NCBI GenBank assembly: GCA_011009095.1
Contig: VTPC01000612.1
Location: 129,078 to 193,077, forward strand
Source of the DNA: Ignelater luminosus
Lineage: Eukaryota > Arthropoda > Insecta > Coleoptera > Elateridae
Length of the DNA stretch: 64,000 bases
Reading direction: 5' to 3'
Shown here: positions 35,501-46,545 of the stretch, piece by piece
How the letters are laid out: every line of letters begins with the position of its first letter
Position numbering within the stretch: position 1 is the first letter of the stretch
Position numbers and translations under genes: made by a program
The notes under the pieces: generated by a model
What the model was told of the DNA's origin: nothing
Databases searched by the model: none
Seen by the model: only the letters and a program-made list of their open reading frames with translations

Positions 35501-38500
35501 CCCTTTAATCCAGATCTTCCACTGACAGTAGCGTGTGATGCCTCCCCAACGATGGTAGGTAGGGAAAGAAAAACCAATTACTAAACTAAAAGCGAGATGA
35601 ACTACAGTCAGCTGGATAGGGAAGCCCTGCCAATTGTATTTTCGCTAAAGAAATTCTACTATTACATATACGGAAGGAAATCTACTCTCTATNNNNNNNN
35701 NNNNNNNNNNNNNNNNNNNNNNNNNNNNNNNNNNNNNNNNNNNNNNNNNNNNNNNNNNNNNNNNNNNNNNNNNNNNNNNNNNNNNNNNNNNNNNNNNNNN
35801 NNNNNNNNNNNNNNNNNNNNNNNNNNNNNNNNNNNNNNNNNNNNNNNNNNNNNNNNNNNNNNNNNNNNNNNNNNNNNNNNNNNNNNNNNNNNNNNNNNNN
35901 NNNNNNNNNNNNNNNNNNNNNNNNNNNNNNNNNNNNNNNNNNNNNNNNNNNNNNNNNNNNNNNNNNNNNNNNNNNNNNNNNNNNNNNNNNNNNNNNNNNN
36001 NNNNNNNNNNNNNNNNNNNNNNNNNNNNNNNNNNNNNNNNNNNNNNNNNNNNNNNNNNNNNNNNNNNNNNNNNNNNNNNNNNNNNNNNNNNNTTAAAAGT
36101 TGTCAAGAGTGTGCATCAGTAAGATCTAATCTAATAAAGGTCCCCATTCGCCCATGGGATGAACCTAGCGAAAATTGTGAGCGTATCTACATAGATTATG
36201 CAGGACCATTCGAAAATCACTATTTTTTGGTTATGATGGACGCCAAATCAAGATGGGTAGAGATAGCCATTTCCAGGCAACCACCAACTTCTGAATCGAC
36301 AATTCAACACCTCCAAACAATGTTGTTTCTTAGTTTCGGACAACGCCACAATTTTTAAAAGTGAAATATTCACTAAGTTTTGTCAGACAAATGGTATTCG
36401 ACAAAAAATTAGTGCACCGGAACATCCTGCTTCTAATGGAATTGCAGAACGGAATGTACGAACCCTTAAACAGAAAGTAAAGGCAATGGCTTCATCTACA
36501 CTACCTCTTCAGAGGAAGGTCTAAGAAATATTAATGCGATATAGGTCAACACCTCTGTCATGCGGCAAGTCTTCAGAATTGTACTTAAAAAGAAGAATAC
36601 GAACCAAACTAGATCTTCTGAAACCGCCACCTAGACCATTTCCTCAGGCTCGCACCTTTCCCAAGGTACGTCAACTAAGCGTGGGAGACCGGGTGCAAGC
36701 TAGGTGGTACCCTACCACTGACAAATCAACATGGAGGCTCGGAACGATAATGCAGAAATTCGGGAAGCTACATTACCTCGTAAAATTAGATGGTGACGGA
36801 TACAGCCTGAAGAGACATGTAAATCAGTTGCTACCAAGTGACATTCATCCTCACTATAATAACGAACAAGGAAGAGGTCCACCAGTTGAGTTTCAGCAAG
36901 AGCCACCCGAGGTCCATCCGGAACCTCCTCCCATTCTAAGACGATCAGTAACGGAACGGAGGCCCCCAAGAAAACTGCAAGACTTATCATGTATCCTTTA
37001 TATACTAAATTAGATACTTAAATTTTTATTTCGAAAATTATTGAAAACCAAATCTAATTTTAGTCAATACTAAATTCGATATCATTTAGTTACTTACTTA
37101 CCTGTTTCAATACAGAAAGAAATATTTTCAATAAGCGCGGGAGACTGTTATGTCTTAATTTGTAACTCGATGTCATGGAAGCATTATTATTGTTATCAGT
37201 CAAAGTTGTCAGTTTGATGCTTTGTACAATGTTATGTATTGTACATGATATTTTTATTTAGTTCATATTAATAAACTTTTCAATACTCAAATACGCGTGT
37301 TAATTTCATACTTCAGACACAAAAATTTTGGGAAGGGGGTGGTTGGGGGGGGAGGGTGAAAGTTTCCCAACTGACTAGAGTAGGTTATTAAATGTCTCCC
37401 TCCAAAACAAAAGCGACGCGTTTTAGCGATTTTTGATAATTTTACTAATTAAAGAGTTATTCAAGGTGGGAAGTTTTCAAATGATCACCCTGTATGTTGC
37501 CTACCTACACGTAGCGAGATAAAGTGGGTACACTGTTATATGGACGATTTGAAACTATCTACAGAATCGAAGCAGCAACTAACATCCTTAATAGCGACTG
37601 TTAAGCAATTCAGTAAAAGTATCAAAATACTAGATACTACTAGAACAACCAATAATATTTTAGTTTCCAACAAACTGAAATTTTCCCGCAGGACCTAGCC
37701 AAGACACGATGCACGCCAACCTAGGCTAACACATAAACTATATATCACCAACAAAAGGACGACGCGCATCTCGGAGGTACGACAATTCCTCTTATCAATT
37801 ATAAATCATATTTTTCCATCTTTATTAATTGAAGTATTGTACATATTAATAAATTAAAATAACCTAGAGATTAATGAAGGATGAAAAACATGGTTTGTAA
37901 TAACTAAGCAAGAGACAGATAGTACCCTAGTACCCCACAGTGCGTCATGCGTGCGTTTTCTAAAAGTGTCAGTTTGATGGATCAAACTGCTAATTTGACA
38001 GATAACTTTATTAGAAATGGAATAAGCTAAGACATGACTTTTTTTTCGTAGACTACTGGGAACTGAAATTTTAATAATTACATGGTAAAGTACCCAGAGA
38101 TAAAGCAACACCGATGATTAGATCGTACTGCACTTGAAACCCTAGAGGAGGTTTATGACTTTCTAATAATATTATAGATACCACGTAGCCATGAAGGGCG
38201 TGGTTTATTAAATATAAAAACAATGCACCGCAATCAGGAAAAAGGCTTTCCAAAATACAGGCTGATTCACGGCATGTGTGCCAAATGAAAACTGATGATG
38301 GAGGAGACTACTTTCAGTAAAAAAGTTCATACCAACATTGTCCGATATGCATACAATAAGCGTAATTTATGTTTTCCACGTCAAGTTACCTATGAAACAA
38401 GCAATTTCTTCAAGGTTTCTTTCGGAAATTTAGTGTTATTGACTTAATTTGACTAATAAAAACGATTCACAACAATCACGTCAAACCTTCATCACTGGAA

Positions 38501-41375
38501 AGCATTTAGAACGTGCTATTCAGCAGTATGAAAACCAACTAGGCGTTTTATTTAAAAGAAAAAAGCGTTTACGTTCTAGTAAATTTTCTAAAACCCTCTC
38601 TTGCCGTTCTTTTCTATCTTAGATATTTTTGTTTTTAGCGAATATCTAGTAAGCCGTGAACTGTTTTGAAAAAACAAAAACATTGATCTCCAAAATGGCA
38701 ACTTTCTTCTAATTTAACCGACTTCGTATCTCTTACGGTTTCCGAGATCCCATTGGTGAGCCTCGAATTTGGGACAGACTGCATAGTATAATATTGTTGA
38801 GGTTTTTAGGTCCAACGAAAGGCAATAAGCCGTAATTTCAAACATCCAAAAAATGTTTTGCTCGCACCAGAAACAAACCGATTAGTGGACAGAAAGTGTG
38901 ATATATCCGATTATTCTGTAGTGGGGTTTCTCTACCGCTACCATCCATTCTTTGACCATCTAGAGGGAGCTATGCACAACGGTAGGCCGGATCTTGCCAC
39001 TCAACGCGCCACCTGTGATGACCTGTACTTGAGTTCTAGTCTCTTTTAATCTTCTTGAGGAAGGTATGCACAAGCACAACGACAGCTGTGCCTAGGAAGG
39101 CTCCAAGTCAAAAGCAATCTAGGATGATAAGTCGCTTTCATTCACTTTTTCTTGTTACTAATCCAGACGGTCACCGGTAGTGTAAGACTGGCTTTATAAC
39201 TTAGGGTTATGTATTTTGAATTTTAAACTGTAATGTTGCAATATCTAAAAGAGATTAAAATTTAAAATGCTAGGCTCAGAATATTTTAGAAATCGTAAAA
39301 TGAATAATTGCTACATACCTTCAATTACACTTTTGAAAGCAGTGAATGATGGGATGCTACGGTGGATATAATCTTTGTGACATTACATTTACACCATAAA
39401 CATAACCTAAAATAGCTAAAATTTGATGTTGAAGTGATATTTGTCACTGACTGAAAGTAAAACAATCTAAAATAATGAGAATGACATTCCTATACATACA
39501 GGGTGAAATTGAAATAGTTAGAAAAATTTAATCACCCATCAAGAAAAACATACTTTTTCAAAAACCTCTTTATTTCCTAGAAGAACGCATTGCAACGCCA
39601 TCTACGAACATGCAAAATCCATGGTCGGACATCAGAGACACTGCTTTTCAATCGACAATAGTTTTAGAATCGTTAAGCATAAAAGCGGTTGATTTTTCTC
39701 CAAGAAAATGGCGAAAACTAATTTTTACTGATTACAGCGCCATCTATCGCGATTCGAAAATAATGTTTCGAACAGAACTTACGCATCTTTTTTCAAGGAA
39801 TCCTAATCTGCAATAAAAAATGGGGGTTCCCATTTGAGATTTCAAAGTACGCCTCATCTCCAGGCAGCGGTGGGGGTGGGCTAATTTTTACACAGACAGA
39901 TGTTCCGCTTGATACTATTAAAGGTTTATTTGGAACATGTTTTCGTGCAATGCTTATTTCTCGAGATATTTAGTTGTCTCAAATTAAATGGAAAACAAAC
40001 CACGTGATCACGAAATTTACTGTTGGTTAGGCAACACATTCTGCACTGTTGACAACTCTGTTGTAATAACCTGTCGAACATACATAAAGGCCTTTGGTCA
40101 TTATCAATTATAAAACTTTGACAAGTGTAGTGTTTAACATTTTACCGGTCAAGGATAATAAGTTTCAGTACGTTACTTACGAATATTATTCTAACTTCAA
40201 ATTAACTCAGATTTCTTGAATAAGTTTTCTAGAATTTCGCTAATGAATTCTTTTTTTTTTCAGTTTTATATCAGGAAAAGGAATTCCACCAAATAAGGCT
40301 CGAGGGTTTATGGCAACTTTACAAGACCGTGTAAGAGTACCATGGCAAGGTGGAGCTCGTCGAGTGGCACCTGACGCAATTCTACCAATATTTATGCTAC
40401 CATCTATGCTGCTTTTAGCAACAATCAGTATATGGTGGACGATTAGTATATTTTCATTCATGTTATTACTGCTGTCATATTTATATTACTGTTGTATGCG
40501 ATCAGTAAAGAAAACAAACTTTTTCCTAATATGGAGCTTAATGTCTTTAATAATTTTACTTTTCATATTCGAATTTGTAGTTATGCCGTTTTTGGAAATC
40601 TTAGTACATGAAAATCTAGCTGTGATCTTATTAGTTATACTGTGTATAACTTGTATTTACGTTATTAAAATAAGAACTAATCGTTTACGGTATGCTTTTG
40701 AAAATCAAATGGAAAATGGAGAAAGTGACAAGATTGGTAGGATGCATTATTGTCAAATTTGTCAAATCTCCATTCCAGAAAGAGATCATCATTGTGTCTG
40801 GTAATAGAGGCGAGCAGCTTCTATAAGCTTTTTTTTTAAATTATGCGATTATAGCAACCCAGTTACAAATGTGAATTATTATTTTCAGGTTTGATTGCTG
40901 CATTGGATCTCATAATAGATTTCTATTTTTAATCGCCATTGCTTTGGCCATTGGCGCTTTGCTATACAGTTCTAACCTTACACTAACTTCAGTGTGCCAT
41001 CCATTCCACATATATAAAACTATTTTACTTCCTGATGATTGCTCTGATGTGTACGAACAGTTTGAGTAAGTAATATCCACAAATTTTATTTGGCCCTAAC
41101 CACTACTTGGATTTATTATTTTTAGGCTAAGCCTATCATTTGTAAGTGCTCTTTATAGTCTTGGAATTGCAACTGTTTTTGGAATATTTCTAATGTATGA
41201 AGTTTTATTAATATCAATAGGACTTACTGGACAAGAATGGCGAGCGTTACCTATTTCGGCTAAATTATGTTGTGCGATCACAGCTCATCGACCTTATAAT
41301 AAGGGCTTTTTTGGAAACTGGTTCAGAGCAATGTGTTTCTGTCAGAAATATCAAAAGATAGCTAGTCAATATTAA
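29594..41375 (+). CDS. DHHC palmitoyltransferase, ZDHHC23-like
   Basis: Four exons: 29594-29709, 40264-40800, 40889-41065 and 41126-41375. GT/AG borders and phases agree, giving 359 residues. Exon 1 encodes MSPDNDPLCCCEYFD and ILLCCCNCQDLDE, a Cys-rich N-terminus like that of ZDHHC23-type enzymes. Exon 2 starts FISGKGIPPN and DRVRVPWQGGARR, followed by hydrophobic segments (LPSMLLLATISIWW, LIILLFIFEFVVMPF, AVILLVILCITCIYV). The catalytic motif is DHHC at residues 213-216 in CQICQISIPERDHHCVWFDC, with intron 2 splitting the next Trp codon. Two more membrane segments follow. The family S-acylates proteins at Golgi, ER or plasma membranes. Intron 1 is 10.5 kb and holds another gene on the opposite strand. 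Poly(A) signals AATAAA are at 41436 and 41455. Confidence 0.93.
30370..30830. repeat. Inverted-repeat element related to 1300-1690
   Basis: The left part (30375-30660) matches 1340-1620 in reverse. The right end (30761-30820, with TGAATTGTAAGATGTGTTGC) is an inverted counterpart of the left end (about 30372-30415), giving imperfect terminal repeats. It lies in intron 1 of the DHHC gene and at the 3' end of the nested gene. The last about 11 codons of a possible C-terminal extension of that gene (THFMSPLNVWE) are inside it. Confidence 0.6.
30781..31008 (-). other. Possible membrane-anchor continuation of the nested gene
   Basis: An open frame overlapping the end of the nested gene in another phase encodes YSVKELTQRIMNVKIMKKF, then a membrane segment (KLIIFTVVVLMVVFIFECIQ) and ends THFMSPLNVWE. 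TTTATGTATTCAG just before it resembles a splice acceptor. The only nearby in-phase donor would give a 32-base intron, shorter than the 51-60 base introns seen elsewhere in this window. A donor near 31200 (ACAGGTACT) would give about 190 bases. It could also be a frameshift or no exon at all. Confidence 0.35.
30978..33451 (-). CDS. Asn/Thr/Asp-rich secreted or membrane protein, nested gene
   Basis: Three exons: 33401-33451, 32947-33340 and 30978-32893. GT/AG borders (introns 60 and 53 bases) and phases agree, giving 786 residues. Exon 1 is a signal peptide (MLLRAIAVIGLALADTT). Exon 2 is a more conserved-looking part (RSLIWYPAEVQ, LYLYGLRNLLKQQNQVN, then a Tyr/Pro-rich stretch, then FLKTEDKIAMASSMVNSMN). 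Exon 3 is about 640 residues of low complexity, very rich in N, T, E and D with many N-x-S/T sites, ending in a Cys-containing tail. I do not recognise the family. It lies wholly within intron 1 of the DHHC gene on the other strand. A possible membrane-anchor extension lies at 30781-31008. Confidence 0.8.
33522..33528 (-). promoter_or_regulatory. Possible TATA box of the nested gene
   Basis: TATATAG on the minus strand lies about 70 bases upstream of the ATG at 33451, leaving room for a start site about 30 bases downstream and a short leader. Motif and distance only. Confidence 0.4.
33560..34300. other. No clear feature (DHHC-gene intron 1)
   Basis: AT-rich. A 64-codon minus-strand frame at 34058-34252 (LLEEKFWKRLCEEYRGPVGI) looks a little protein-like but matches no family I can name. 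It is not called as a gene. Confidence 0.35.
34310..34356 (+). repeat. Possible LINE 3' end
   Basis: GGGGGAGGCCTTTGCCCTAC followed by AAGAGGGATGAAC resembles the GGAGGCC(T)TTGCCCAGCAGTGGGA 3' end shared by many insect LINEs. Nothing upstream was recognised as the matching reverse transcriptase. Confidence 0.35.
34830..37013 (+). pseudogene. Ty3/gypsy pol (RT, RNase H, integrase), interrupted by an assembly gap
   Basis: Reading from 34830 with several shifts: DYKVTINKDAHYAIPKIDDL and SLDLIEAYLHISVDEESS (RT), FIG-type block LNKEKCKFFKTKVQYLGYVI, RNase H pieces PFNPDLPLTVACDASP and MNYSQLDREALPIVFSLKKF with YYYIYGRK, then the 400-base gap 35693-36092. Integrase follows: CQECASVRSNLIKVPIRPW, RIYIDYAGPFENHYFLVMMD, ISAPEHPASNGIAERNVRTL, and a C-terminal part with SVGDRVQARWYPTTDKSTW. 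The set resembles K02A2.6-like gypsy polyproteins. Stops and frameshifts are present even outside the gap, so it is inactive. It lies in intron 1 of the DHHC gene. Confidence 0.88.
35693..36092. other. Assembly gap (400 N)
   Basis: Unknown bases inside the Ty3/gypsy pol region. Exactly 400 N may be an estimated rather than a measured length. The RNase H and the start of integrase are hidden here. Confidence 0.99.
37146..37319 (+). repeat. Candidate 3' LTR of the Ty3/gypsy element
   Basis: TGTTATGTCTTAATTTG begins right after the purine-rich GCGCGGGAGAC, as expected after a polypurine tract. The stretch contains AATAAA (37270) and ends near CTTCAGACA. No second copy exists in the window to confirm the borders, so this is based on position and TG...CA ends. 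Confidence 0.45.
37497..37690 (+). pseudogene. R2/R4-type LINE reverse transcriptase fragment
   Basis: The frame reads EIKWVHCYMDDLKLSTESKQ then QLTSLIATVKQFSKSIKIL. YMDD is the RT active-site motif, and the following DLKL...S..QL..LI..V..FS is typical of R2/R4/Dong-like LINEs of insects. Only about 60 residues remain. It lies in intron 1 of the DHHC gene. Confidence 0.7.
37788..37962 (+). repeat. Dispersed repeat, copy 2 (copy 1 at 4393-4556)
   Basis: Matches 4393-4556 from CTTATCAATTATAAA through ATTAATAAATTAAAATAA to the CAGATAGTACCC segment. Non-coding. Confidence 0.65.
37963..40230. other. DHHC-gene intron 1, right part: dispersed repeats only
   Basis: A TACAGGGTG motif at 39497-39505 opens a repeat-like stretch to about 39860. 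The remainder is AT-rich with no exon or family signature that I can see. Confidence 0.4.
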
Positions 41376-41559
41376 TCTAACAAAGCTAACAAGTGATGTA
41401 ATTAATTAGTAAGAAAATATTTATGAACAATCTGCAATAAAACATAATCATCTAAATAAAGATTCATTGTAAGATACTGTTGTTTTTAATTTTAATAATA
41501 AGTGTTCAGCTGACAAGATAGGCATGAATCAGTTGTTATTAATCTTCTGTACACTTTGG

Positions 41560-41815
41560 TGGAACTCCATGCTAACAATCACAACAAAGAACACGCACGC
41601 TGTTACAAACACCCAGAAAAGTCCAATTATGCAAAACACTTAACAGAACCCAATCATCCCATGCCTTCAAACAACCACATTGCATTTTTACATAACTAAG
41701 ATTTTTGATCACAAAATCTGAAGGAACATCTGAAATCAAGAACCGAGAAGTCACAAAAACTTACCACTAGATCCCCTTTGAGATATAGATCTGTATGCAG
41801 AGGTGGATTCACCTG
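41560..41815 (+). pseudogene. Possible retroelement tail (weak)
   Basis: With shifts, the stretch reads KEHARCYKHPEKSNYAKHLT then EPNHPM, which resembles the KSNFAQHLLE.NH segment of GIY-YIG-like tails in insect retroelements. It is short and broken, so this is weak. Confidence 0.3.
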
Positions 41816-42189
41816 AAAAAACCCCTAAATACGGAAGCACCCTTTTAAATTCATGTTCCAAGTACTGTTAGAAATAAAGTTAATATAAAATAATGAGAGT
41901 TAGCAACATTATTTTTGTTAACAATCAAAGAATAGTGAATCCAAATAATTAACAATTTGAAATTTATTTACGTGAGTGTGATCGATAAAAATTTAATTGA
42001 TGTAAATAAATTTGGATAATCTCAGCATGGCGAGTTGTACCCATATGTGGAATTAAGCAGATGGCTTTTCAAGTCCGTGAATGAATTGGACTTAAAATTT
42101 TTTTAAGGCAAATCCGGAAGCAAAGGTCGAAATGGTGAATTTTCTCGGCAGACGGATCTTCTACTTCCTGAACCCTTAACCCCAGTCAT

Positions 42190-42840
42190 GGTCGCGTGAT
42201 AATTTCGATCGGTAGTTTGAGAATCCAAAAGAAAATGACACGCTTCGAAAAGCTTATCCCTATATCCTGCATGCAAAATAGTGAAACGTTATCTTCATTT
42301 TTATTTAGCTGGGTTACTCTTAATATCCGAATCGTGTACCCAACGTCGAATCATGGGTCCGTTTTGATAGAACCATGTTTCATCTAGGTACTCGAATCGG
42401 ATATTTTCATTGGAATTTAGATACTGTAAAAATTTTCTAAGAAACGTAGTTTTGCATGCAACAACTGATTTATATTTGTAACCCATAGATTTCAGAATTC
42501 ATAATTTTCCTTTACATTAACCAAAAGATCGTTCAGAGAGAAATATTAATTTTGAGTTGTATTGCCAAATCAGTTATAAAAATGGTTTCAAAACAAATTA
42601 TTTTTGGGTTATTTGTTAGAAACATAAGATTTCAACTTGTCTGGTCACTGTCGCACAATCACATATAATTTAGAACGTCCAACCTACAAAACAAGATTAT
42701 CAGCTTTCGTAAATTCAAGCAAGACCTTGAATGTATTTACTTACCCCAAGATTGCCTTCTAGCGAATTATAGATATCTTGTAACTTTAAATTTGGATTCA
42801 TTCTTCTAAAATGATTGAAAGTTTTTATAATTTAAAGTTT
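42190..42840 (-). pseudogene. Decayed DDE transposase, copy 2 of the 8 kb element
   Basis: Nucleotide similarity to 8645-9400 is continuous (for example CATGGTCGCGTGATAAT and TAGAACGTCSAACCT). The readable protein is MGYKYKSVVACKTTF and FEYLDETWFYQN followed by RRWVHDSDIKSNP, with the first catalytic D in YLDETW. More decayed than copy 1. Its 3' flank (42880) shows the uninterrupted target of the 937 bp insertion present in copy 1. Confidence 0.75.
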
Positions 42841-43146
42841 TGTGTTTTTATTTATAATCTTTGGAATTCTTTTAAATTGACATTAATAGATGCAAAATAT
42901 AAGAAAAACTTGATCTTTTTTAACAAAGCAAAACTATTCGGTACTAAGCGTTTATGTAAAATTTCTGATCAATACCAAATACCAAATACAGACGCAAGTA
43001 GTCCCTCTAATTGCGCTTATTGTACGAAAAAGTCTTTTTCAAGGCTAAAGTTGTTGTACTGTGTCTGCATAATCATAGTAAGACTCTTACATACTGTAAA
43101 CATTAAGAAATATTAATGAAATTTATTTTCAGCAGCATTGTAAACA

Positions 43147-43630
43147 ATGGTCTATACTGTTCAACAAGACACGTTTATCGTTATGTCTTATTACCGGAAT
43201 GGTGTCGCTCAGGAGGGAAATTGGACATATTCTATTCAAGCTTGCAAAGATAAATTTAGAATCCGATTTCCTGATGTTAATGGTCTGGATAACGCTTTAG
43301 CTACTCACACTGAAGATGTAGTTAGTCGATTTGCTAGAACAGGATCTGTTGAGAAGGGTAAATCTTCAGGATGACCTGCTGTGAGTGCTGAAGCTGTCGA
43401 AGAAGTGAGACAAGTAATCGAAGAAAATCAACAAACCTCACTTTGCAGAATTTCGCTTCAAATGAAAATCCATTTAAGTACATGTCAGAGAATTGTTAAA
43501 AAGCAACTGAAGCTATATCCTTATAAATTAACGACTATGCAGGAACTTACACCACCAGATTATGGTAGTCGAAGAGAATGTTGTACATGGTTTGAGAACA
43601 ATATGAACAACAATTTGCTGGATTTGTCTT
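43147..43630 (+). pseudogene. DUF4817/HTH transposase N-terminal fragment
   Basis: Starts MVYTVQQDTFIVMSYYRNGV, then YSIQACKDKFRIRFPDVNG, VVSRFARTGSVEKGKSSG, an in-frame stop at 43372-43374, then CRISLQMKIHLSTCQRIVKK and KLYPYKLTTMQELTPPDYG, ending at CTWFENN. This is the DUF4817 plus helix-turn-helix part of insect Tc1/IS630-like transposases. The catalytic part is missing and replaced by AT-rich DNA. It is the same family as the remnant inside 26183-27732. Confidence 0.85.
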
Positions 43631-43639
43631 TTTACTTAT

Positions 43640-45080
43640 TATTATTATTATTATTTAAAAGGTTATTTTTAAATTTTATTAAATTTAATCTTTGCCCTTT
43701 TATGTTATTTGTGATTGTATTAGTATTTATGTTGTTAGCTATGTACTGAATATTTATTTTTGATGTTGTTGGTGTGAGCATATGCATAAACTTTATTAAT
43801 AAATTGCAGACCATATTTTTTTATTTTGTAATTAATTTTCTTTATTCTTAGCTACTGATATCGAAAAGAATGTGTCCTTTAACACTTTATTTTAGACTTG
43901 TTGCATTCCTTCACATAAATTTGTTAAAAAGAACATAAGATTAGGCAACCATCATAACAACGATGCAATGCGTGTAACGTGACGAAGTTCTAATACATAT
44001 CCTGTTTTTCAAAAGACGGAAAATGTAGCCGCAAGATTAATTTCACAGCTCACTGTATTCAGGAACTTTTATAAACATTTTGTAGATAGATTTGACATTT
44101 TTAACAGAGCATAAACAATGGCTTCGGATTAAAAAAAGGTAGATTTCTGAAGAACGAATACCGCTTGATATAACTTTCTTTACAGAAAAATATTTTTCAT
44201 ATTTTCAATTAATCATTCTTAGTCTTTCAAAAAAAATCCTAGGAAATTACCGTTGTTACATCATAAGACATCCGTTTCAACATAGTTTGGTGTATGGTTC
44301 GTATGTTAAAAATGCAAATTTCAACAGCCAAAATCTACAAATTTAGTACCGCAAGGGGTATACTTTTCCTACGTATAAAGGACATTAATAAATACATATA
44401 TTCAAATTTTCAAGAAAATCTGAAGAAAATTTATTTATGTTTGCTTGGAAACATCCTTAAGCCGTCGGTTAAAATAAACATCTACTTAACTAATTTCCAT
44501 TAGCAATCTTCATCTTCAGCTAAAAGTTGTATAAGGCTGTCTCTCCTTTTTAAATAGACGTCTATTTTAATGTCTTTTAAATTTAATTGACCTAATTTCC
44601 AGTTTCCATCGCTACTTTTAATTTTAAAATTTGCAGTCTTCCTAAAGCAGTTGGTATGTCATTAATATGCGAAATAAGTAACAAAAACCTAATTTACCAC
44701 CTTGCGGTACGCCTATGTTGTTACGTTTCTTCATTAAGAAATGAAATCAGAACAATTTTTCCGATGATGTACGTTGTCAGAATCATCTAGGACTATCATC
44801 AGTTTAATATGAAATATTTAACATAAGTAATTACGCTATAGACATAGAGTCTTTACAAGTTTGAAACATGGTTCTCAAATATACATAGATGCGATATCTT
44901 CATTTGAATTCTGACGAATAGTCTTTGTAGCGACCAAAATGTAAAACAAATTACTTTTGAAAAAGGAAACACTAGAAAGTATATAAATTCGGAAAAAGGT
45001 TTCTTGGTTTTGCTTCACTATTTTGACAAAATTTTTTTGCCTCAAATTCACCGTCACTAGTTCTTTCTTTTATAATGATT
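43640..45080. other. No recognisable feature
   Basis: AT-rich intergenic DNA with short TTA and TTATT runs near 43636. No gene family signature. Confidence 0.4.
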
Positions 45081-45350
45081 GATCTACAAAATTTGTCTTC
45101 TCAGTAGACAATGAACGAGAAAGATAGACAATCCAGTATTATTAGAATTATTAGAATACGAAATGGCAGATATCAAGATTATTGTTTGACAGCTCAAACT
45201 TGCCGTCACATTAAAAACTTGAAAAGTATTGCTTTTTGATAAACATGGTTTTCACTCAAGAACAGAGATATCGTGTAGGAATGGTAGAAGAATTGATGGT
45301 AACTGGAAATATTCGATTCTGAATGTTTTGTTGGGCAACAGTTCGGTATA

Positions 45351-46382
45351 GCTACCCCTAGAATTTAACTTTTACAGTAAAAATTCAACCTTACCAATGC
45401 TTGTAGAATCAAAAGACAACTGCGGAAGGCCTCTCCAAAGCCAAACGTTTAGAAATTTTTTAAAAAAACTTTGAAAATCGACGAATTTGACACTTTACAA
45501 GCACACCGACTGCCATGACACCATAATATCGTGGCTAGGTTCTTATTAGTCTCTGGAAGCGTACCAACCGACAGTACCACAACCCAATTTCCCTAAATCA
45601 CCTGGAGGACATTGACCCCGCGCAAGCACGAACGAATTCATTCATTCAATTCGGCCCCCCACAAGATTGGGGTGAAATTCTTGAAAACAATACTGCTTCT
45701 AACCTAACCACCACTTCGCTTCGCCCCCATTACAAGATTAGGGTGGAATTCTTGAAAAAAATTATTGTTTTACTGCTTCTAACCTAACCACCACCTCTCT
45801 TCGTCCCCATCGCAAGATTAGGGTGGAATTCTTGAAAAAAAATGTTTTACTCTTCTAACCTAACCACCACCTCGCTTCGCCCCCATTACAAAATTAGGGT
45901 GGAATTCTTGAAAAAATTGTTTTCCTCTTCTAATCTAACCACCACCTCGCTTTGTCCCCATTACAAGATTAGGGTGGAATTCTCGAAAAAATTGTTTTAC
46001 TCTTCTAATCTAACCACCACCTCGCTTCCCCCCATTACAAGATTAGGGTGGAATTCTTGAAAAAAATTGTTTTACTCTTCTAACCTAATCAACCCTCGCT
46101 CCTCCCCCATCACAAGATTGGAATGAATAAAATTTATACGTGGGTCATGTTGCAGTAGGCGGTTGGTAGTGTGTGCAGCAGCTGATTTAGTTGCCAACTT
46201 CATTGTTTGTATCGTGCAACATAACCTCAGATGCGCTTAAAAATTGTGTTTGTTTTTCGTCGGTTTCACTAAGATTGGATTAATTTTCTTTACCTGCGGC
46301 CACCTAATTGTGTTCTGTGAGTAATTCTCTACGTGCTGATACCAAAAACGTGCTCTCAAAACGGCGCTTTCCTAGGGGTAGC
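45351..46382. mobile_element. 1032 bp insertion with short TIRs inside the previous element
   Basis: The ends are GCTACCCCTAG and its reverse complement, flanked by TA (45349-45350 and 46383-46384). The matching repeat at 59700-59780 lacks this insertion. The interior is mainly a minisatellite and has no transposase. Confidence 0.65.
45640..46130. repeat. Minisatellite, unit 75-80 bp, about six copies
   Basis: AACCACCAC recurs at 45706, 45786, 45862, 45937 and 46012 with a degenerate copy near 46088, spacing 80, 76, 75, 75 and 76. Each unit also holds AAGATTAGGGTGGAATTCT and GAAAAAATTGTTTT (with variants). The 75-base units keep frame, so an open frame at 45842-46060 shows a 25-residue repeat; this follows from the repeat and is not called as a gene. 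Confidence 0.88.
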
Positions 46383-46545
46383 TACATCGAATAATTACCT
46401 TTTGTTGAATTTAGTAGTGTCAATACATCTAATAAATTACCGTGGTTCACATGAAGTCTTATTTATTTTAACTACTGATAAAAGTATGACTCAAATTAAG
46501 ATTTAGATCATTCTGTCTATGGCCAACCGAGGATACAAATTTTAT

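Larger units (their letters stand above)
45087..46545. mobile_element. TIR element split by a nested insertion
   Basis: The left end TACAAAATTTGTCTTCTC (about 45087) and the reversed right end CATAAAATTTGTATCCTC (about 46545) are inverted repeats. Interior segments (CAATCCAGTAT, TTGAAAAGTATTGCTTTTTG, GGTAACTGGAAATAT) recur at 59490-59820. Removing the 1032 bp insertion 45351-46382 leaves about 430 bases, the size of a non-autonomous element. Confidence 0.65.

Noticed and set aside
43800..45080. Possible CRISPR, rRNA or tRNA features in gene-poor AT-rich stretches
   Set aside because: None seen. Regularly spaced direct repeats are limited to the arrays reported, and the genome is clearly eukaryotic.
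45842..46060. Frame with a perfect 25-residue repeat
   Set aside because: Produced by the 75-base minisatellite; no start context or neighbours suggest a gene.
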